Source: Burkholderiales bacterium (lineage in GTDB: Bacteria > Pseudomonadota > Gammaproteobacteria > Burkholderiales > Burkholderiaceae_C). From it: 64,000 nucleotides of DNA. Shown one piece after another: positions 1 through 9,805 of this stretch (positions are counted from its first letter, which is position 1; each line of letters opens with the position of its first letter). Under the pieces are notes generated by a model that made no database searches, was not told where the DNA came from, and saw only the letters and a list, made by a program, of their open reading frames with translations. Where the stretch lies: the NCBI GenBank assembly GCA_028868855.1, contig JAGWTR010000013.1, positions 1 to 64,000 of the forward strand, written 5' to 3'. The position numbers and the translations under genes are program-made.

Positions 1-1272
1 GCCTACCCGCAAGCCGACCTGTGGGACAGCGACACAGACGCCCTGCCTGCACCGCTGCGCCGCTTGCGCCGGCGGGCCCGGCACTTTGCCGAGCAGCACA
101 TCAGTCCGCTGTCCGCACGCCTGGACCTGGCCGCGCACTTGCCGCCCGGCCAGGCGCACCCGCAGACCATGGCCCTGCTGAGCGAAGCTGGCCGGCAAGG
201 CTGGCTCAGCTATGTGTTGCCACCGCCGATGGGCAGCATGGCCTGGACCGCCATGGCTCATCCCTTGATCTGGCAATGCTGCCTGGTGGTCGAAGAGTTT
301 TCGCGTGCCTGCGGCGGTCTCATGCTGCTGCTGTCGGCTCACCACCTCGGCACCATGCCGTTGTTGCTCTCGGGCGACCTGGGCCTGATCTGGCGCACGC
401 TCAGGCCAGTCTACCGGTCGTGTCAGGCGGGCACGCCCCACCTGGTGGCCTTTGCCATCACCGAGCCGGGCGCGGGCTCCGATGCCGAAGATGGCCATGG
501 CGCCGCGCTCTATCGCCCCGGCGTGGTGGCCAAAGCGGTGGACGGCGGCTGGCTGCTCAACGGGCGCAAGTGCTTCATCAGCGGGGGCGACCTCGCCAAG
601 TCGGCCACGGTCTTTGCCGCCTTGCAGGGCGAGGGCATGGAGTCGTGGACCTGCTTTTACGTCGACACCGCGCAAAGCGGCTTCAAGGTCGCCCGCACCG
701 AGTTGAAGATGGGCATGCGTGCCTCGGGCGCGGCCGAGCTGGAACTGACCGACGTGTTCGTGCCCCACGATCGCGTGGTCGGCGGGCTGCGTCAGGGCTG
801 GGCGATCAACCGCGCCACGCTCAATACCTCACGCATGCCTGTGGCCTCCATGGGCGTGGGCTTTGCCCGCGCGGCCACCGAACTGGCGGTGGCCTTTGCG
901 CGCAGTTACACACTGGGCGGCAAACCCCTCATCCATTACCAGGAAGTGCAACTGCAGCTCGCCGACATGGTGGCCCAGACGCGCGCCATACGAGCCATGG
1001 TTTGGCAGGAGGCCCGCCACGCCTGGCGGCCACGCCAGCTTCAAGCGTCGGCCTGCAAGTTCCACGCGACAGACCGCGCCCAACGGGTCTGCGAGATGGC
1101 GCTTGATCTGCTGGGCGACCATGGCGCCGCGCACGAGGCGGGCATCGAACGCGTACTGCGGGACGTGCGCCTGACGCGCATCTTCGAGGGCACGAACCAG
1201 ATCAACCGACTCTCGCTCATCGAGGACTGGCAGACCCAGTTGCTCGATGTGCACCACTTCGCTGGAGTTTGA
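1..1272 (+). CDS. Acyl-CoA dehydrogenase, 5' end outside window
   Basis: Probable flavin-dependent acyl-CoA dehydrogenase oxidising an acyl-CoA at the alpha-beta bond. The frame is open from base 1, so the N-terminus is missing; a TTG at 64 is internal rather than the real start. Family landmarks are the FAITEPGAGSD segment of the FAD/substrate-binding middle domain and the C-terminal RIFEGTNQINR motif, whose Glu (codon 1186-1188) matches the catalytic base of MCAD-type enzymes. It is followed after 2 bases by an acetoacetate-decarboxylase-family gene and then a hydrolase, which suggests a small catabolic operon. The substrate cannot be read from sequence. Confidence 0.9.
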   Translation, partial: AYPQADLWDSDTDALPAPLRRLRRRARHFAEQHISPLSARLDLAAHLPPGQAHPQTMALLSEAGRQGWLSYVLPPPMGSMAWTAMAHPLIWQCCLVVEEFSRACGGLMLLLSAHHLGTMPLLLSGDLGLIWRTLRPVYRSCQAGTPHLVAFAITEPGAGSDAEDGHGAALYRPGVVAKAVDGGWLLNGRKCFISGGDLAKSATVFAALQGEGMESWTCFYVDTAQSGFKVARTELKMGMRASGAAELELTDVFVPHDRVVGGLRQGWAINRATLNTSRMPVASMGVGFARAATELAVAFARSYTLGGKPLIHYQEVQLQLADMVAQTRAIRAMVWQEARHAWRPRQLQASACKFHATDRAQRVCEMALDLLGDHGAAHEAGIERVLRDVRLTRIFEGTNQINRLSLIEDWQTQLLDVHHFAGV

Positions 1273-1274
1273 CC

Positions 1275-2096
1275 ATGCCGCACCCCACCTGGCAGCACGA
1301 CGTCTTCTTTCAATACCCGCTGTCGCGCTTTGGCACGAGCTGCGGGGAAATTGATCTGCCCATCCTCTACTACGACTGCTCCGTCGTCATGGCCATATTT
1401 CTGGTCGATGCTGACAAGGCAGCGGCGGCGGTGCGAGACGTCGCCTTGACGGTCGTCCCCATCGCGGGCGGCAAGGCCTTGGTCGGCGTCGCCTTCTACG
1501 AATACCGCGAGACCGCCATCGGCCCTTACAACGAGGTCGGGGTGGCCATCGTCGTGGCCCCAAAGGGCCAACGCCTGCCGCGGCTGCCCTGGTGGTCCTT
1601 GGTCGGCGCGCTCGACAAGAACCCGCTAGGCTTTCACATCGTCGACCTGCCAGTGACAACGGATGCGGCCTGTTCGGCTGGGCGTGAGGCATGGGGCTAC
1701 CCCAAGTTCGTCACGCCCATTGCCTTTGCCAGCGAAGGCCAGCGCTTTCGGGGCGTGGTCACCGATCCACAAGACCAGTCGGACCTGCTCACGCTCGAAG
1801 GCCGCATCGGCATGGGCCTGCCCGGCCCCTTGCTGGACCTGGCCCTGTACTCGCGGCTCAACGGCCAGGTGCTGCGCACCCTGGTCAACACGCGTGGCGG
1901 TGCCCAATTGGCCATGGGCGGCGGCCTGCAGCTCAAGGTATCGGCCAGCTCGCGTCACCCCATGGCCGAGCGGCTTCGCATGCTGGGTCTGGATGGCGCG
2001 CGGCCTCTGTGCGTCAGCCACAGTGACCGGCTGCAATTGCGACTCAATGCCGGCGCCCCCATTGCCGACAATCCCCTGACAGGCTCAAATGACTGA
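1275..2096 (+). CDS. Acetoacetate decarboxylase family protein
   Basis: A 273-residue protein of the acetoacetate decarboxylase (ADC) superfamily. I start it at the ATG at 1275, 2 bases after the dehydrogenase stop. Two family landmarks are visible: the YNEVG segment, whose Glu87 matches the active-site Glu of ADC, and REAWGYPKF, where Lys144 sits at the place of the Schiff-base lysine. Clostridial ADC has a second lysine directly after the catalytic one, which lowers its pKa. Here that position is Phe145, so true decarboxylase activity is doubtful and a related lyase, aldolase or hydratase role is possible. It overlaps the next gene by 8 bases. Confidence 0.75.
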   Translation: MPHPTWQHDVFFQYPLSRFGTSCGEIDLPILYYDCSVVMAIFLVDADKAAAAVRDVALTVVPIAGGKALVGVAFYEYRETAIGPYNEVGVAIVVAPKGQRLPRLPWWSLVGALDKNPLGFHIVDLPVTTDAACSAGREAWGYPKFVTPIAFASEGQRFRGVVTDPQDQSDLLTLEGRIGMGLPGPLLDLALYSRLNGQVLRTLVNTRGGAQLAMGGGLQLKVSASSRHPMAERLRMLGLDGARPLCVSHSDRLQLRLNAGAPIADNPLTGSND

Positions 2097-3036
2097 CCAA
2101 CACGCAACCATGGCCCATCGACGCTACCCAGACACCTCAAGCATTCGCACCCACGCCATCAAGTCCAGCTTCATGGGCCATGGTGTGGCTTGTGCGGCGA
2201 CCTTGCACTTGCCGATGGACGGCCGTGATGCGCCGCGTCCGGCCATCCTGATGGTGGGCGGCTGGGGCAGTGTTCAGCAGGCCTTGACCTCGTCGTACGT
2301 GAACCGTTTCGTCGAAGCCGGCTGGGCGGTGATGGAGTTTGATTTCCCCACCTGGGGGCACAGCGCAGGCTGGCCGCGGCAGGAGATCAATCCTTGGATG
2401 CGGGTCAGGGTGGCCGACGCGGCGCTGGCCCACCTGCGCAGCCTGCCCCAGGTCGATGCCAACCAGGTCGTGTTGTGGGGCACGTCCTTCGGTGGCGGGC
2501 ACGTGGTTGATCTGGCGACCCAACATCCGGAACTGCTGGGCGCGATCATCCAGGTGCCCATGCTGGATGGCCTGGCGGCCGTCCGTGCCGTTCCCTTGCC
2601 CAGACTGCTGCAATTCATGGCCTATGGTCTTGCAGATTTGTTCAAACCGGGCGCACGCATTTATCTGCCCACACTGTCCAAGCCCGGTGAACTAGGCACC
2701 ATGGACCGGGACAAGGCCTGGGAAGCCCTTGAACTGGCCCTGGCCGCCCTGGGCAAGAAATACGACAACCGGGTGAGCGCCCGATCTGTGCTGACCATGG
2801 CGCCCTACCGACCCTGGACACGCCTCAAGCAAGTGGGCGTGCCGATGTTGATCATGGGCGCGACGGCCGACACGGTGGCGCCCTTTGTGTCTGGCAAGGT
2901 GCATCGGGTGAACAACCCGCACCTGCAGGTGATCGAGATCGCCGCAGATCACTTTGATCCCTACTTCGATCCGGTCTTTCCGCAGATGATCGAGCGCCAA
3001 CTGGCGTTTCTCAGGACCTTGCTGCCTCATCAGTGA
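2089..3036 (+). CDS. Alpha/beta hydrolase
   Basis: A 315-residue alpha/beta-hydrolase-fold protein of unknown substrate. The nucleophile elbow GTSFGGG places the catalytic Ser at 133. Asp261 (GATADT) and His288 (AADHFD) complete a plausible triad, and GGWG near residues 57-60 fits the oxyanion loop. There is no signal peptide, so it is probably cytoplasmic. The ATG overlaps the stop of the ADC-family gene, suggesting translational coupling and a shared pathway with it and the acyl-CoA dehydrogenase. The 3' end overlaps convergent lipA by 26 bases. Confidence 0.8.
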   Translation: MTDQHATMAHRRYPDTSSIRTHAIKSSFMGHGVACAATLHLPMDGRDAPRPAILMVGGWGSVQQALTSSYVNRFVEAGWAVMEFDFPTWGHSAGWPRQEINPWMRVRVADAALAHLRSLPQVDANQVVLWGTSFGGGHVVDLATQHPELLGAIIQVPMLDGLAAVRAVPLPRLLQFMAYGLADLFKPGARIYLPTLSKPGELGTMDRDKAWEALELALAALGKKYDNRVSARSVLTMAPYRPWTRLKQVGVPMLIMGATADTVAPFVSGKVHRVNNPHLQVIEIAADHFDPYFDPVFPQMIERQLAFLRTLLPHQ

Positions 3037-4027
3037 CAGCACCCACGCCCGCGGAGGCGGCCTGCTGGTCCGCGTGGTAGCTCGATCGCACCATCGCCCC
3101 CACGGCCGCGTGGCTGAAGCCCATCTGGTGCGCCTCGGCTTCAAACATCTTGAAGGTATCCGGGTGCACATAGCGGCGCACCGGCAGATGATGACCGCTG
3201 GGCGCCAGGTATTGACCGATGGTGATCATGTCGATGTCGTGCGCGCGCATGTCGCGCATCACCTGCAGGATCTCGTCGTCGGTCTCGCCCAGGCCGACCA
3301 TGATGCCGCTCTTGGTGGGCACGTCGGGGTACAGGGCCTTGAAGCGCTTGAGCAGGGTCAGGCTGTACTGGTAGTCCGAGCCGGGGCGCGCTTCCTTGTA
3401 CAGGCGCGGCGCGGTTTCCAGGTTGTGGTTCATCACGTCGGGCGGGGCCAGCTTGAGAATCTCAAGCGCGCGGTCCATGCGCCCCCGGAAATCCGGCGTC
3501 AGGATTTCGATGCGCGTGGCGGGCGACAACAAGCGCACCTGGCGGATGCACTCGACAAAATGCGCCGCCCCGCCATCGCGCAGGTCATCGCGGTCCACGC
3601 TGGTGATCACGACATAGCTGAGTTTGAGCGCCGCGATGGTCTTGGCCAGGTTGATGGGCTCGTCCGCATCGAGAGGGTCGGGGCGGCCATGGCCCACGTC
3701 ACAAAACGGGCAGCGCCGCGTGCACTTGTCCCCCATGATCATGAAGGTGGCCGTGCCGTGGCCAAAGCACTCGCCGATGTTGGGGCAAGAGGCCTCTTCG
3801 CACACCGTGTTCAGCTTGTGTTCGCGCAGGATCTTTTTGATCTCGTAAAAGCGCGTGTTGGGTGATCCGGCCCGCACGCGGATCCAGTCCGGCTTTTTCA
3901 GCACCTCACCCACGGGCACGATCTTGATGGGAATGCGCGCGGTTTTGGCTTGGGCCTTTTGCTTGACGCTGGGGTCGTAAGCGGGGCCAGATGGGTTGGA
4001 CTCGGGGGGCGTGGATTCGGTGACCAT
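3011..4027 (-). CDS. lipA: Lipoyl synthase
   Basis: Radical-SAM enzyme that inserts two sulfurs into protein-bound octanoyl groups to form lipoyl cofactors of 2-oxoacid dehydrogenases and the glycine cleavage system. Both cluster motifs are complete: the auxiliary 4Fe-4S site [12 protein letters not shown] (Cys76, 81, 87) and the radical-SAM site CTRRCPFC (Cys102, 106, 109). The C-terminal RSSY motif supplies the serine ligand of the auxiliary cluster. The length of 338 residues is normal. It lies 36 bases after lipB, its pathway partner, and both are probably cotranscribed with dprA. Confidence 0.97.
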   Translation of the reverse strand: MVTESTPPESNPSGPAYDPSVKQKAQAKTARIPIKIVPVGEVLKKPDWIRVRAGSPNTRFYEIKKILREHKLNTVCEEASCPNIGECFGHGTATFMIMGDKCTRRCPFCDVGHGRPDPLDADEPINLAKTIAALKLSYVVITSVDRDDLRDGGAAHFVECIRQVRLLSPATRIEILTPDFRGRMDRALEILKLAPPDVMNHNLETAPRLYKEARPGSDYQYSLTLLKRFKALYPDVPTKSGIMVGLGETDDEILQVMRDMRAHDIDMITIGQYLAPSGHHLPVRRYVHPDTFKMFEAEAHQMGFSHAAVGAMVRSSYHADQQAASAGVGAVTDEAARS

Positions 4028-4063
4028 CCCGTCACTTTAGCCGATTGGGCTTGGCGTCCGCCG

Positions 4064-4744
4064 TTATGCACCCAGATGACTGGCCAGCCGGCGGGACAAT
4101 TCCGCGGCCACCTCGTCCCACGAGGCGCTCACCCCCAAGGTGGCCAGGTCGATGGTCTTCAACCCCATGTAGCCGCAGGGGTTGATGCGCCCGTAAGGAC
4201 TCAGGTCCATGGCCACATTCAGCGCCACGCCATGGTAGGTGCAGTGTCGGCTGACCTTGATGCCCAGCGCCGCGATCTTGCCCAAGCCCAGGAAGGGATC
4301 CCGACCCGGCTCCGGCTTGGCCAGCACGCTGTGACCAAACGGGTCGTCCAGCTTGACGTAGATGCCCGGCGCGCCAGTGACCCGGTGCCCGGTCACGCCC
4401 AAGGTGTCCAGCGTCTTGAGGACGGCCTGCTCGACTCGATACACGTATTCCTTGACGTAGATATCCTGGCGCTTCAGGTCGACCAGCGGGTAGGCCACCA
4501 CCTGCCCGGGCCCGTGATAAGTGACCTGCCCGCCTCGGTTGGTCTGCACCACAGGGATGTGATCCGGCCCCTCGGGGTTGAACAGGACGTGGTCGGCCTT
4601 GCCCGCCAGGCCTTGCGTGAACACGGGCGGGTGCTCGCACACCCAAAGCTCATCGGGGGTTTCGGACTGGCGCGCCTCCGTGAAGGCCTGCATGGCCTGA
4701 GCGGTAGGCAGGTAGGGCACGCGGCCCAGATTCTTGATGACCAC
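4064..4744 (-). CDS. lipB: Octanoyltransferase LipB
   Basis: Transfers octanoyl from acyl carrier protein to the lipoyl-domain lysine, supplying the substrate for LipA. The signature [12 protein letters not shown] (residues 70-81) is present. Catalytic Lys156 (GKIAAL) and Cys190 (NPCGY) are 34 residues apart, the same spacing as Lys135 and Cys169 of E. coli LipB. The start is GTG at 4744, only 1 base after the dprA stop, so translation is probably coupled to dprA. The length of 226 residues is typical. Confidence 0.96.
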   Translation of the reverse strand: MVIKNLGRVPYLPTAQAMQAFTEARQSETPDELWVCEHPPVFTQGLAGKADHVLFNPEGPDHIPVVQTNRGGQVTYHGPGQVVAYPLVDLKRQDIYVKEYVYRVEQAVLKTLDTLGVTGHRVTGAPGIYVKLDDPFGHSVLAKPEPGRDPFLGLGKIAALGIKVSRHCTYHGVALNVAMDLSPYGRINPCGYMGLKTIDLATLGVSASWDEVAAELSRRLASHLGA

Positions 4745-4745
4745 C

Positions 4746-5891
4746 TCAAGCCCGTCCCAGTCGCTGGAACAAGGCCCCGGGCAAACGCGCCACCCGCCCC
4801 ATCAATTCCAACTCCAGCAAATGGGCGCCCAAATCCGCCGGGCCCATGCCGGTGCGCGCCGACAGGGCTTCCTGGCTGACCGGCTCAAACCCCATGGCCG
4901 CCAATACCGCGTCGTCATCCTGGTCCTGCGTGACCTCATGCGCACCTGGATCGAGCGGCGCCTCCCCCCCCGACCATTGCCAGCGCAATTCCTCCACCAC
5001 GTCCTGGGCGGTTTCCACCAGCTTGGCGCCCTGCTTGATCAGCGCGTGGCAACCCCGCGCCTGGGGCGAGTGGATCGAACCGGGAATGGCCAGCACCTCG
5101 CGGCCGATTTCCGTGGCCAGCCGCGCCGTGATCAGGGAACCCGACTGCAGTGCGGCCTCGACCACCAGGGTGCCGCGCGACAAGGCCGCAACGAGGCGGT
5201 TGCGTTTGGGGAAATTGGGCGGCAGGGGCGGCGTGCCCAGCGCGAACTCACTGATGAGCAAGCCCGCCTGCGCCAGGCGGTGCGCCAGGTCCAGATTCTT
5301 CTTGGGGTAGACGCGGTCCAGACCCGTGCCAACCACGGCCACGGTGCTGCCAGGTCGGCCCGCCTGTGGCTGAACGGGGCGACCCGCCAGAGCACCTTCG
5401 TGTGCGGCCGCGTCAATGCCCAGGGCCAGGCCCGACACCACCGTAATGCCGGCCTGACTCAAAGCCTGTGCAAACGAAAAAGCGTTGTCCGTGCCCTGTG
5501 CAGTGGGGTTGCGGCTGCCGACAATGGCCACGCTGGGCGCCTGCAACAGCGCCGCCCGGCCTTGTGCAAACAGCAGCAAGGGTGGGTCGGCAAGCTCCAG
5601 CAAGGTGCTCGGGTACAAGGGGTCACCCAGGGTGATGAGCGCGCGGGGCGCCGCCGGATTAGACCCCGCCAGCCATGCTTGCGTGGCCGCCACCTGCTCA
5701 TCCAGCCCTTCGGGCGGGTTCAGCAACTGGGTCGCCTCGCGCGCCGTCACGATGCCTGTGAGGGCGTCACGGCCAGCAGCAAACACCGCCTGCGGCGACC
5801 CCAGTGCCGCCAGCAAGCGCCGCGCCGAGGCCGGGCCCACGCGGGGCGTCAGCAAAAGCCGCAGCCACGCGGCGAGTTCGTCGCGATCCAT
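4746..5891 (-). CDS. dprA: DNA-processing protein DprA
   Basis: Loads RecA on incoming single-stranded DNA during natural transformation. The 381-residue protein has an N-terminal helix-hairpin/SAM-like region (about 1-75) and a central Rossmann domain with VGSRNPT (124-130), SGLALGID and the long FPKRNR...SGSLITA block. The C-terminal segment (about 310-381) is the winged-helix domain. About ten extra residues ([11 protein letters not shown]) sit between the GALAG and STVAVVGTG strands compared with what I recall of the family. It is followed 1 base later by lipB and preceded by the LysM gene. Confidence 0.95.
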   Translation of the reverse strand: MDRDELAAWLRLLLTPRVGPASARRLLAALGSPQAVFAAGRDALTGIVTAREATQLLNPPEGLDEQVAATQAWLAGSNPAAPRALITLGDPLYPSTLLELADPPLLLFAQGRAALLQAPSVAIVGSRNPTAQGTDNAFSFAQALSQAGITVVSGLALGIDAAAHEGALAGRPVQPQAGRPGSTVAVVGTGLDRVYPKKNLDLAHRLAQAGLLISEFALGTPPLPPNFPKRNRLVAALSRGTLVVEAALQSGSLITARLATEIGREVLAIPGSIHSPQARGCHALIKQGAKLVETAQDVVEELRWQWSGGEAPLDPGAHEVTQDQDDDAVLAAMGFEPVSQEALSARTGMGPADLGAHLLELELMGRVARLPGALFQRLGRA

Positions 5892-5917
5892 CAGGGGCTC
5901 AACACACCATCAGACCC

Positions 5918-7087
5918 TCAAGGCTGGGTGAAGCGATCACCGGGCTTGACAGGGTCTTTCACCGTCAGGATCAGGGCATAGGACATGCGGTCGAAGGTGC
6001 GGAACACGAACAGCAAGCCGTGGCGCTCATCCGGCAGCTTGATGAAGGGCTTTTTGTCTTCGGTCATGTCGCGCACGACATTGCCATCGCGCCACAGCGC
6101 CAGCACATGGCCGCGTTCCAGGCCATCACGCGTGCCCCGGTTCAGGGCCACGATCTGGTTCTGTCCTGCGGTCAGGGCATCGCCGTAAATGGAGACGATC
6201 TGGCCGGCCACATCCTGAGCGGGCGCGTGCGGAGCCAGGTTGTCGAATTCACGCGCGGGCACCGGGGCCAGGCGGTCTCCCACCATCGCTTCCTGGCGCA
6301 GGGAGGTGGTGGTGAAGGTGGACGGAATGACCATGGGCTGCCCGTCCGCACCCGTGCCCTCAGCGCCTTCGCGCACCAGGTCCAGGGTCCCCACATAGGC
6401 GGCCTCATACCCCAGCACTTCCTTGGTGGCGGGATCACGCAGCGGCTTGGGTTCGCGGAACAGGCGCCATTCACGCACGCCGCCCAACTCGCCGCGCACA
6501 TAGGCGGTTTCACCCCGAGACAGCATCACGCGGCCTTCCTGGGTGGCGACCACACGCGGCGCCTTCAGCAGCTCGTCGCTGTTGTCAAAAATAACCGCCT
6601 CATTGAAGAACGGTTCGATCAGGTGCAGGGGCACACTGGTGAGGGCGTCGTTCAGCGAGCCCTCCCGGATGCGCGGTGACAGTCGCCCCCCCTGATTGGT
6701 GCCCACCGGCTCGCCCAGGCGCAAACGGGCGCGGCCATTGGATTTGTCCAGGTACAGCACTTGCCCGGGGAAGATCAGGTGCGGGTTGCGGATTTGCTGC
6801 AGGTTCATGCCCCACAATTCCGGCCAACGCCATGGCGTTTTCAGGAACAGCTTGGAGATGCCCCACAGGGTGTCGCCACGCTTGACGGTGTAGGAATCGG
6901 GCGCATTGGGCGCGAGCTCCGACAGCGGCACGCCAGCCTCGGCGACCTGCTTGGCGGTGCCTCGCTGCTGCGAGGTGATCGGGTAGTTGGGGCCCCCGTC
7001 AGCATGAACGACCGTGGCCGAAACACACAGGGCTGCCGCAACCGATAAGGCCATGGCGTGGGCAAGGGGCAGCAATCGCTGGGTCAT
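5918..7087 (-). CDS. LysM-domain exported protein
   Basis: A 389-residue exported protein with one LysM peptidoglycan-binding domain. The ATG at 7087 is preferred because a GGAGAGAG ribosome-binding site precedes it, and residues 1-29 form a signal peptide ending near VVHADGG. The LysM domain (about residues 66-115) contains YTVKRGDTLWGISK and FPGQVLYL. The remaining region has no motif I recognise. Proteins of this type lie next to dprA in many betaproteobacteria, but their role is unknown to me; cell-wall binding is inferred. It is probably the first gene of a LysM-dprA-lipB-lipA unit. Confidence 0.88.
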   Translation of the reverse strand: MTQRLLPLAHAMALSVAAALCVSATVVHADGGPNYPITSQQRGTAKQVAEAGVPLSELAPNAPDSYTVKRGDTLWGISKLFLKTPWRWPELWGMNLQQIRNPHLIFPGQVLYLDKSNGRARLRLGEPVGTNQGGRLSPRIREGSLNDALTSVPLHLIEPFFNEAVIFDNSDELLKAPRVVATQEGRVMLSRGETAYVRGELGGVREWRLFREPKPLRDPATKEVLGYEAAYVGTLDLVREGAEGTGADGQPMVIPSTFTTTSLRQEAMVGDRLAPVPAREFDNLAPHAPAQDVAGQIVSIYGDALTAGQNQIVALNRGTRDGLERGHVLALWRDGNVVRDMTEDKKPFIKLPDERHGLLFVFRTFDRMSYALILTVKDPVKPGDRFTQP

Positions 7088-7134
7088 GAAAACTCTCTCC
7101 AATCCACCCGCCGATGAGGTCCCTGGTAGCAAGG

Positions 7135-7163
7135 ATTCTCGGAATTCGGCAAAATCTGGTCAA
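7135..7163 (-). promoter_or_regulatory. Putative sigma-70 promoter for the LysM-dprA-lipBA unit
   Basis: On the minus strand TTGACC (7163-7158) and GAGAAT (7140-7135) are separated by 17 bases. The -10 match is 4 of 6. Predicted transcription start is near 7128, giving a leader of about 40 bases to the ATG at 7087. This was called by eye. I see no equally good promoter for def in the rest of the 243-base divergent gap. Confidence 0.4.
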
Positions 7164-7330
7164 TGATCGATTGATTCTGCCCGCAAATTGAAGGCCTCAG
7201 CAATGAAAATTGCCCCCAGTTGTGAGAACAATCTGCAGCTCGGCCTTGTCTTTCGTTGCGCCGCTCCCACATCGAACAGGGGTATCCCTGCTCCCCGTTT
7301 GACCGATTTATCCTGATTTCGTAGATCACC

Positions 7331-7843
7331 ATGGCTCAGCTGTCCATCCTTTGCTACCCCGACGCCCGCCTGCACAAAGTGGCCCGACCCGTTGCCACGG
7401 TCGATGACCGTGTGCGTCAACTGGTCGATGACATGCTGGAAACCATGTATGAGGCCAAAGGGGTCGGCCTGGCCGCCACGCAGGTGGATGTGCACGAGCG
7501 CATCGTCGTGATCGACACCAGCGAAGAGCGCAACGCCCCGTGCGTGCTGATCAACCCCGAGATCATCGCCGCCAGCGACGACATGATCATTTGGGAAGAA
7601 GGTTGCCTGTCCGTGCCCACCATCTATGACAAGGTGGAGCGCCACGCCCGCATCCGCGTGCGCGCCCTCAACCGGGAGGGCCAGCCCCATGAATTTGACG
7701 CCGATGACTTGCTGGCCGTGTGTGTGCAGCACGAACTCGATCACCTCATGGGCAAGGTCTTTGTGGAGTATTTGTCGCCCCTCAAGCGCAACCGCATCAA
7801 AACCAAGATGCAAAAACGCACCCGCGACGAACAAGAGGCCTGA
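7331..7843 (+). CDS. def: Peptide deformylase
   Basis: Metalloenzyme that removes the formyl group from nascent-chain N-terminal methionine. All three signatures are present: GVGLAATQ (residues 44-51), EEGCLSVP with metal ligand Cys92, and QHELDH with ligands His134 and His138 and catalytic Glu135. The length of 170 residues is typical of bacterial PDF. It is 9 bases upstream of fmt, the gene that adds the formyl group, so the two form the classical def-fmt unit. Confidence 0.98.
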   Translation: MAQLSILCYPDARLHKVARPVATVDDRVRQLVDDMLETMYEAKGVGLAATQVDVHERIVVIDTSEERNAPCVLINPEIIAASDDMIIWEEGCLSVPTIYDKVERHARIRVRALNREGQPHEFDADDLLAVCVQHELDHLMGKVFVEYLSPLKRNRIKTKMQKRTRDEQEA

Positions 7844-7852
7844 GCCCAGCGC

Positions 7853-8797
7853 ATGAAAATCGTTTTTGCGGGCACGCCCGAATTTGCGCGGGAGGCCCTG
7901 GCCGCCCTGCACGCCGCCGGTTTTGACATCCCCTTGGTGCTGACCCAGCCGGATCGGCCGGCGGGCCGGGGCCTGAAATTGCAGGCCTCCCCCGTCAAGC
8001 AATTCGCGCTGGACCACGGCATGGGGGTGGCGCAACCGCACAGCCTCAAACTGGATGGCAAGTCCCCCGAGGAGGCCGCTGCGGCCCGCACCACGCTGGA
8101 ACACCTCCAGCCCGACCTGATGGTGGTGGCGGCCTACGGACTGATCCTGCCCAAGTGGGCACTCACCTTGCCGCGCCTGGGCTGCCTGAACATCCACGCC
8201 TCGCTGTTGCCGCGCTGGCGCGGCGCCGCCCCCATCCACCGCGCCATCGAAGCGGGCGACCCGGAGACCGGCATCACCATCATGCAAATGGACAAAGGCC
8301 TGGACACGGGCGACATGCTGCTCACCGAGCGCGAAGCCATCCGACCGGACGACACCACCGCCACCTTGCACGACCGGCTGGCCAGACTGGGCGCGCGCCT
8401 GTGCGTCGAAGCGCTGGAAATGGCGGCCTGCGGCGGTTTGACGCCCACCCCCCAGCCTGCCGAGGGCATCACCTACGCCCACAAGATCGACAAGGCCGAG
8501 GCCGCCATCGATTGGGCCCAAGCCGCCCGCGACATCGAGCGGCGCGTGCGGGCGTTTGACCCCTTTCCCGGCGCCACCTTGCAATGGGAAGGCGAGACCG
8601 TCAAGCTGTGGGCCGCGTCGGTGCTGCCAGCCAGTGGCGCGCCCGGCCAGATCCTGCACGCCAACGGCGATGGCCTGGTGGTGGCCTGTGGCGAGCAGTC
8701 GCTGGCTTTGCTCACGCTGCAACGCCCGGGGGGGCGCCGCCAGAGCGTGCGTGATTTCTTGCAGGCGCGTCCCGCCACGGTCTCGCAGCTGTCTTGA
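7853..8797 (+). CDS. fmt: Methionyl-tRNA formyltransferase
   Basis: Formylates Met-tRNA(fMet) with 10-formyl-tetrahydrofolate before translation initiation. The formyltransferase domain (about 1-185) carries the [18 protein letters not shown] block with catalytic Asn113 and His115, followed by [16 protein letters not shown]. The C-terminal OB-like tRNA-binding domain covers about 205-314. The length (314) is normal. It sits directly downstream of def. Confidence 0.98.
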   Translation: MKIVFAGTPEFAREALAALHAAGFDIPLVLTQPDRPAGRGLKLQASPVKQFALDHGMGVAQPHSLKLDGKSPEEAAAARTTLEHLQPDLMVVAAYGLILPKWALTLPRLGCLNIHASLLPRWRGAAPIHRAIEAGDPETGITIMQMDKGLDTGDMLLTEREAIRPDDTTATLHDRLARLGARLCVEALEMAACGGLTPTPQPAEGITYAHKIDKAEAAIDWAQAARDIERRVRAFDPFPGATLQWEGETVKLWAASVLPASGAPGQILHANGDGLVVACGEQSLALLTLQRPGGRRQSVRDFLQARPATVSQLS

Positions 8798-8854
8798 ACT
8801 GGACCGCGCCGCCCGCATCTAACCGTTCAACGGATTTCCAGGAGTTTGCTCACC

Positions 8855-9706
8855 ATGTTCAACATCATGAAAACCGCCATCCTGATGGCGGCCATCACCG
8901 CCCTCTTCATGGCCGTGGGCGGCATGATCGGCGGGCGCAGCGGCATGATGATGGCGCTGGTGGTGGCGCTGGGCATGAATTTCTTCAGCTACTGGTTCAG
9001 CGACACCATGGTGCTCAAGATGTACAGCGCCCGCGAGGTCGACGCCAGCAGCGCGCCGCGCTTCTACGCCATGGTGCAGGACCTGGCCCAGCGCGCCCAG
9101 TTGCCCATGCCGCGCGTCTACCTGATCGATGAGGCCGCGCCCAACGCCTTCGCCACGGGCCGCAACCCCGAGCACGCCGCCGTGGCCGCCACCACCGGCA
9201 TCCTCAATGTGCTCACCGAGCGCGAACTGCGCGGCGTGATGGCGCACGAACTGACGCACGTCAAGCACCGCGACATCCTCATCAGCACCGTCAGCGCGAC
9301 CATGGCCGGTGCCATCTCGATGCTGGCCAATTTCGCCATGTTCTTTGGTGGGCGCGATGAGAACGGCCGCCCGGCCAACCCGCTGGCCGGCATCGCCGTG
9401 GCCATCCTGGCGCCGCTGGCCGCCAGCGTGATCCAGATGGCGATCAGCCGGGCCCGCGAATTCGAAGCCGATCGCGGCGGCGCCGAGATCAGCGGCGACC
9501 CCCAAGCCCTGGCCAGCGCCTTGCAGAAGATTCAGTACGTTGCCCGCGGCACCCCCTTGCCTGCCGCCGAGCAACACCCCGAAACGGCGCAGATGATGAT
9601 CATGAACCCGCTCTCGGGTGAAGGCCTGCGCGGCTTGTTCTCCACCCACCCCTCCACCGAGGAACGCGTGGCGCGCCTGCTGGCCATGCCCCTGGCCAGG
9701 GGTTAA
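8855..9706 (+). CDS. htpX: Membrane protease HtpX
   Basis: Inner-membrane zinc metalloprotease of the M48B family that degrades damaged membrane proteins. The ATG at 8855 is chosen because CCAGGAG precedes it; an in-frame TTG 9 bases upstream is less likely. Two N-terminal membrane segments (about 6-24 and 31-49) precede the zinc site HELTH (131-135), and a third ligand is expected from [10 protein letters not shown]. Further membrane segments lie at about 145-165 and 175-195. Members are often heat-shock or envelope-stress controlled, but I see no such promoter here. Confidence 0.95.
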   Translation: MFNIMKTAILMAAITALFMAVGGMIGGRSGMMMALVVALGMNFFSYWFSDTMVLKMYSAREVDASSAPRFYAMVQDLAQRAQLPMPRVYLIDEAAPNAFATGRNPEHAAVAATTGILNVLTERELRGVMAHELTHVKHRDILISTVSATMAGAISMLANFAMFFGGRDENGRPANPLAGIAVAILAPLAASVIQMAISRAREFEADRGGAEISGDPQALASALQKIQYVARGTPLPAAEQHPETAQMMIMNPLSGEGLRGLFSTHPSTEERVARLLAMPLARG

Positions 9707-9757
9707 GGCGTCCCAGACCGGCCCCTCAAGAACCGGTCACTCCTGACCGATATTCGT

Positions 9758-9795
9758 AAAACGCGCCAGCCCCTTCGGCGACTGGCGTGTTTTTA
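9758..9795 (+). terminator. Intrinsic terminator after htpX
   Basis: A 9-bp stem (9761-9769 with 9782-9790, one G-U pair) is flanked by AAA on the left and TTTT on the right. It lies 50 bases after the htpX stop and ends only about 10 bases before the ATG of the GGDEF-EAL gene, so it may also attenuate that gene (see findings). Confidence 0.75.
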
Positions 9796-9805
9796 CGGGG
9801 TCTAC

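Noticed and set aside
7160-8818. Minus-strand open frame of 552 codons over def and fmt
   Set aside because: Shadow of two certain genes; translation is His/Gln/Gly-rich with no domain.
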